From positions 248,001 to 312,000 of the forward strand of contig CAVSKX010000005.1 in the NCBI GenBank assembly GCA_963728765.1: a stretch of DNA of 64,000 nucleotides, read 5' to 3'. Made by a program: the position numbers and the translations under genes. Shown piece by piece: positions 61,109 through 64,000 of this stretch; positions within the stretch are counted from its first letter, which is position 1, and each line of letters starts with the position of its first letter. A model generated the notes under the pieces. That model was not told where the DNA came from and searched no databases. It saw only the letters and a list, made by a program, of their open reading frames with translations. The DNA is from AC-32 sp963728765. Lineage in GTDB: Bacteria > Actinomycetota > Thermoleophilia > Gaiellales > Gaiellaceae.

Positions 61109-62170
61109 GTGATCCCGGAGCGCCTGGTCCGGTTCCAGCTGCGCACGGTCCTGTCGCTGCTCGGGACGATCATCGCCGTCGCGGTCGTGCTCGAGGTGAT
61201 CTGGGTCGCCCGGCACATCCTGACCTGGATCGTGATCGCGCTTTTCCTGACACTTGCGCTCAACCCGGCGGTCGAGTGGTTCCAGAGCCATGGCCTGAAA
61301 CGCCGTGGGGCGGCCGCGGCCGTCACGTTCTTGCTGGCGATCGCGTTCATCGTCGCGATCGGGTTCACGTTCGTGCCGACACTGGTGAATCAGGTCAACG
61401 ACTTCGTCCAGAAGCTGCCCGACTACGTGGACGACATCACGAAGGGTCGCGGACGGCTCGGGTTCCTCGAGACGAAGTACCACATCCAGGAGCGGATCAG
61501 GGATGCCGTGAGCAAGGGTGGGGCGACCAGGGTGCTCGGCCTGTCGGGAGTGGCCATCAACGTCGCCAAGGGCGTGATCACGATTGTGGTCGCGACCGTG
61601 ACGATCATCTTCATGACCTTCTTCATGCTGCTCGAGGGACCGGTGTGGGTGGAGCGGTTCTACGGGGCGCTGCCGGCCGAGTCGCAGCCCCGCTGGCGCA
61701 AGGTAGGCCACGACATCTACCGGACGGTCGGGGGCTACGTCACCGGAAACCTGCTGATCAGCCTGGTCGCGGGCGGCTCGACGACGATCGTGCTCCTGAT
61801 CCTCGGCGTCCCGTACGCGGTCGCGCTCGGGCTGATCGTCGCGATCCTCGACCTCATTCCGCTGGCGGGCGCGACGATCGCGGCGATCCTGATCGGCATC
61901 GTCGCCTTCCTCCACTCGGTTCCGGCCGGGATCATCGTGATCGTCTTCTTCATCCTCTACCAGCAGGTCGAGAACCACCTCCTGCAGCCCCTGGTCTATG
62001 GGCGGACGGTGCAGCTCTCGCCGCTCACGGTCCTGATCTCGATCCTGATCGGAGCCGAGCTGGCAGGCGTCGTCGGCGCGCTCGGCGCCATTCCCGTTGC
62101 GGGCTCGATCCAGGTGCTCCTCCTCGACTGGCGACAGCACCGGCACGAGCACGCCGCCACCGCGCTCTGA
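61109..62170 (+). CDS. AI-2E family permease (TqsA/PerM-like)
   Basis: GTG 61109 gives a 353-residue membrane protein with about eight helices. Family features are VAVVLEVIWVARHILTWIVI, LALNPAVEWFQSHGLKRRGA, FVPTLVNQVNDFVQKLP and GYVTGNLLISLVAGGSTTIVL, plus the C-terminal LDLIPLAGATIAAILIGI and FFILYQQVENHLLQPLVYG. AI-2E family members include exporters of autoinducer-2 and Na+/H+ antiporters, so transport is certain only in outline. A 66-bp gap with the divergent small-protein gene holds the promoter. Confidence 0.88.
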   Translation: MIPERLVRFQLRTVLSLLGTIIAVAVVLEVIWVARHILTWIVIALFLTLALNPAVEWFQSHGLKRRGAAAAVTFLLAIAFIVAIGFTFVPTLVNQVNDFVQKLPDYVDDITKGRGRLGFLETKYHIQERIRDAVSKGGATRVLGLSGVAINVAKGVITIVVATVTIIFMTFFMLLEGPVWVERFYGALPAESQPRWRKVGHDIYRTVGGYVTGNLLISLVAGGSTTIVLLILGVPYAVALGLIVAILDLIPLAGATIAAILIGIVAFLHSVPAGIIVIVFFILYQQVENHLLQPLVYGRTVQLSPLTVLISILIGAELAGVVGALGAIPVAGSIQVLLLDWRQHRHEHAATAL

Positions 62171-62221
62171 TCCCTCGTTCGGTGGATTGCCGCCCGCGCC
62201 CGGCGGGCCGATCGCGTGTGT

Positions 62222-62749
62222 ATGGGACGGGTCCTCGCGCTGCTGGCCGCTGCTCTCGTCGTCGCGGTCGCGCCGTCGGCCGGCTCGGCGCGCCCGAGCG
62301 GCACACAAACCCGTGCGACGCGGCTGCAGGTCGCGCTCCTGGCCCAGATCAACTCCTTCCGCGCCGCCCACGGCCTCGCCCGGCTGCGGGTCTCGGGCGG
62401 CCTGACCGCCGCCGCGAACGCCCACTCCACCCAGATGGCGCGGCTCGGCTTCTTCAGCCACAACTCGGCAAACGGCCAGTCGTTCTCGCGGCGGATCGCG
62501 CGGTCGTACTCGGCGCGCGGGTTCCGCAGCTGGTCGGTCGGCGAGAACCTCGTCTGGGGCGGCCCGGACATCGCCCCCGCGCGCGCCTTGAGGGCGTGGC
62601 TCTCGAGCCCGCCACACCGTGCGAACCTGCTGACCGCGCGCTGGCGCGAGGTCGGCCTCGCCGCCGTCCACTCGACGAGCGCCCCCGGCGTCTACGGCGG
62701 CTACCCGGCGACCGTCGTCACCGTCGACTTCGGCGCCCGGAGCCGGTGA
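62222..62749 (+). CDS. secreted CAP-domain (SCP/PR1-like) protein, second copy
   Basis: From ATG 62222 (a GTG at 62216 is also possible) the 175-residue protein has a signal peptide (VLALLAAALVVAVAPSAG) and a CAP domain: LLAQINSFRAAHGLARLRVS, NAHSTQMARLGFFSHNSANG, GENLVWGG, LRAWLSSPPHRANLLTARWREVGLA and TVDFGAR. The His/Glu cavity residues are present. It shares only family-level similarity with the CAP protein at 40 kb. A long hairpin follows its stop. Confidence 0.87.
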   Translation: MGRVLALLAAALVVAVAPSAGSARPSGTQTRATRLQVALLAQINSFRAAHGLARLRVSGGLTAAANAHSTQMARLGFFSHNSANGQSFSRRIARSYSARGFRSWSVGENLVWGGPDIAPARALRAWLSSPPHRANLLTARWREVGLAAVHSTSAPGVYGGYPATVVTVDFGARSR

Positions 62750-62787
62750 AGGTCCGGCCGCTTCGCGGCCATGATGACTTTCACCGG
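62743..62787 (+). terminator. long hairpin at the end of the CAP-protein gene
   Basis: CCGGTGAAGGTC and GACTTTCACCGG pair over 12 bp (one G-U), with an inner GGCCGC TTC GCGGCC hairpin. The stop codon (62747-62749) lies in the left arm. The position right at the gene end suggests transcription termination or 3'-end protection. Confidence 0.7.
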
Positions 62788-62882
62788 GTTGCCGTCCTAG
62801 AGCGTGAGCGAGCCGCAGCCGCGCATGTCGGCTGCGGCGGCGAGACGGAGTTCAGCCCGAACCGGCGCTACGCTTGGCGAAC

Positions 62883-62954
62883 GCGCCTGTAGCTCAGTGG
62901 AAGAGCGACGGCCTTCTAAGCCGTTGGTCGGAGGTTCGAATCCTCCCAGGCGCA
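62883..62954 (+). tRNA. tRNA-Arg (anticodon TCT)
   Basis: Acceptor GCGCCTG pairs with CAGGCGC. The D arm is GCTCAGTGGAAGAGC, the anticodon loop CTTCTAA gives TCT, and the T arm is GGAGG TTCGAAT CCTCC. It spans 72 bases with discriminator A and no encoded CCA. Confidence 0.95.
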
Positions 62955-63025
62955 TTCCGCCTCAAGCCGCGCCAAACGCTCGTGGCCCTGAGGGAAAACC
63001 GCGGCTCCTTGCCTACGATGCGGTC

Positions 63026-63241
63026 ATGAATCCCGTGAAGAAGCTGATGTCCTGGTGGCGAGGACCTACCGACCCGGAGACGGTAGCCTCGGAGGCCGAG
63101 GCTCAACGTCTGCAAGCAGATCGCCAGATGATCAGACACTCGCAAAACACCGTGGCGAAGCAAACCGGCAGCTCCCTCCTCGCCGCTCCCACGCCGGACG
63201 TCCTCGATCCGGCTAGCGACCATAGCCGCGACTCCCGTTAG
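63026..63241 (+). CDS. small hydrophilic protein of unknown function
   Basis: ATG 63026 opens a 71-residue frame (MNPVKKLMSWWRGPTDPET…) with a basic-aromatic N-terminus and a charged helical middle (SEAEAQRLQADRQMIRHSQ). A TACGAT hexamer ends eight bases before the ATG, fitting leaderless transcription. The 59-codon upstream extension of this frame covers tRNA-Arg and is not coding. I do not recognise a family. Confidence 0.6.
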   Translation: MNPVKKLMSWWRGPTDPETVASEAEAQRLQADRQMIRHSQNTVAKQTGSSLLAAPTPDVLDPASDHSRDSR

Positions 63242-63297
63242 CCCTTCCGTCCCGCTCGGAAGGAGCTAGAGCCGCCGGGCGGATCAGGATCGCCGTC

Positions 63298-63459
63298 GTG
63301 GATGCGGGCTGGATCGCGGTAGCGATCTACTTGGCCGTCCTGGCGGTCATCGTGTTCGCCGTCGCGCGAGGAATGTGGCGCATCTGGCGAGGCGAGCCCG
63401 AGTCGGAGGGCGGGGGCTCCTACGGGCGGCAACTCTTCGCCCGCCGCCAGAAGAGCTAG
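63298..63459 (+). CDS. small single-pass membrane protein
   Basis: GTG 63298 opens a 53-residue frame. It has one membrane segment (WIAVAIYLAVLAVIVFAVA), then a positively charged inner region (RGMWRIWRG) and a Gly-rich acidic/basic tail ending in RRQKS. It is shorter than typical annotation cut-offs. Position and orientation after the 71-residue gene suggest a shared unit. The function is unknown. Confidence 0.5.
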   Translation: MDAGWIAVAIYLAVLAVIVFAVARGMWRIWRGEPESEGGGSYGRQLFARRQKS

Positions 63460-63486
63460 CCGGCCCGGTGTCCGAAGCGGCGCCCG

Positions 63487-64000
63487 TCAGGCAGCGGCGC
63501 GGAGCGCCTGCAACCAGGGCTTGGCGGCCTTTCGGCCCTCGAAGAAGCTCTTGGCGTTCTCGATGGTCGCCTCGTCCTGGTCGCTGCCCTTGAGCATCGC
63601 GTCCCGCCCGGTGAACGGGTCGTAGAACCAGAAGTACAGCTTGCCGCCGCCGACGATCAGTTCGAAGCCGGCTCCCAGCATCGAGCGCGGGAAGCGGAGC
63701 TCGATGTCGGACAGGCTCGAGGACCAGGTGCCACCCTCGCCGCGAACCGTGAGCGCCCCGCCTTCGAGGCCCAGGATCCGTTCCTCGGCCTGCTGAAACG
63801 GGCTGTACCGCTTCGTTGCGATCCAGACGTGTGTCTCCATGCAAACGGGACGGAGCGGCACACGCAGATCTTCCTCGCGGCGCTGGCGCTTGTACGCGTC
63901 CGCCGTGCCAACGAAGTTGATGAACAGGCGAATGGCCGAGAGGTCACGCTGCCCCTGCCGGCGCGGGGTCTCGGCCGGACGCTGAAGGCTCGCCTCCAGG
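63487..64000 (-). CDS. protein of unknown function, cut by the window edge
   Basis: The minus-strand frame is open from the right edge to a stop at 63487. The visible 171 or so residues include LSAIRLFINFVGTADAYKRQ, VCMETHVWIATKRYSPFQQA, GEGGTWSSSLSDIELRFPRS and ELIVGGGKLYFWFYDPFTG. It is beta-rich and soluble-looking, somewhat like a PH/GRAM-type domain, but I know no family. A GTG at 63861 is the first start codon in the window. The protein-like sequence upstream of it shows that the real start is beyond 64000. Confidence 0.65.
   Translation of the reverse strand, partial: LEASLQRPAETPRRQGQRDLSAIRLFINFVGTADAYKRQRREEDLRVPLRPVCMETHVWIATKRYSPFQQAEERILGLEGGALTVRGEGGTWSSSLSDIELRFPRSMLGAGFELIVGGGKLYFWFYDPFTGRDAMLKGSDQDEATIENAKSFFEGRKAAKPWLQALRAAA

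Overview
This is a GC-rich (about 70 percent) chromosomal stretch from a bacterium that looks like an actinobacterium, most likely of the Thermoleophilia (Gaiellales or Solirubrobacterales type). That placement is inference. It rests on GTG and TTG starts, many starts a few bases after a -10-like hexamer (leaderless style), PxKF-ended secreted proteins, large cyclase/AAA/TPR proteins, DUF2231, and a three-gene pyruvate:ferredoxin oxidoreductase cluster. Three tRNAs (Pro-TGG, Gly-TCC, Arg-TCT) and ileS mark it as core chromosome. No phage, plasmid, IS or CRISPR is visible.

Layout. 0.3-6.6 kb: a minus-strand operon of a GltD-like flavoprotein, NifJ-type pyruvate:ferredoxin oxidoreductase (split by one frameshift) and a dihydroorotate-dehydrogenase-like protein. 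6.9-10.1 kb: methyltransferase fused in frame to a CYTH protein, then a CYTH-Ppx/GppA fusion (polyphosphate or nucleotide-phosphate chemistry). 10-12.4 kb: a YfhO-like membrane protein and a peroxiredoxin whose peroxidatic cysteine codon is TGA followed by a hairpin of bacterial SECIS form, so probably a selenoprotein. 12.4-17.8 kb: an ECF sigma remnant, an intact ECF sigma/beta-propeller pair, and divergent secreted proteins. 17.8-24.2 kb: GCS2-type ligase, RidA, serine hydrolase, and an ApbE/ferric-reductase-like/lipoprotein operon. 24.2-28 kb: PspC, a LuxR remnant, a cNMP-binding protein, Nudix, lipid kinase, DUF2231 and thioredoxin. 28-35 kb: ileS, a hydrolase, and a MarR-controlled ABC-2 exporter. 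35-40 kb: a 1315-residue multi-GAF sensor kinase whose phosphoacceptor His is Arg, and a receiver protein. 40-44.6 kb: CAP protein, tRNA-Pro, trypsin-like protease, Cys-repeat protein, and a di-haem cytochrome with a Crp-type site at -41.5 next to a Crp/Fnr gene. 44.6-60 kb: a duplicated module in which a cyclase/AAA/TPR protein is divergent from a secreted protein; the second secreted protein is a 1969-residue vWA / PAGSI-repeat / C25-peptidase-like / PxKF protein. 60-64 kb: histidine phosphatase, tRNAs, AI-2E-type permease, CAP protein, and small proteins.

Two unexplained repeat families run through the window. One is a double-hairpin element (nine copies) that abuts stop codons and keeps its pairing through paired base changes. 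The other is a 15-bp palindrome, GTAACAGACTGTTAC, with three exact copies. The strongest leads are the selenocysteine peroxiredoxin, the duplicated cyclase/secreted-protein divergon, the double-hairpin repeats and the histidine-less sensor kinase.
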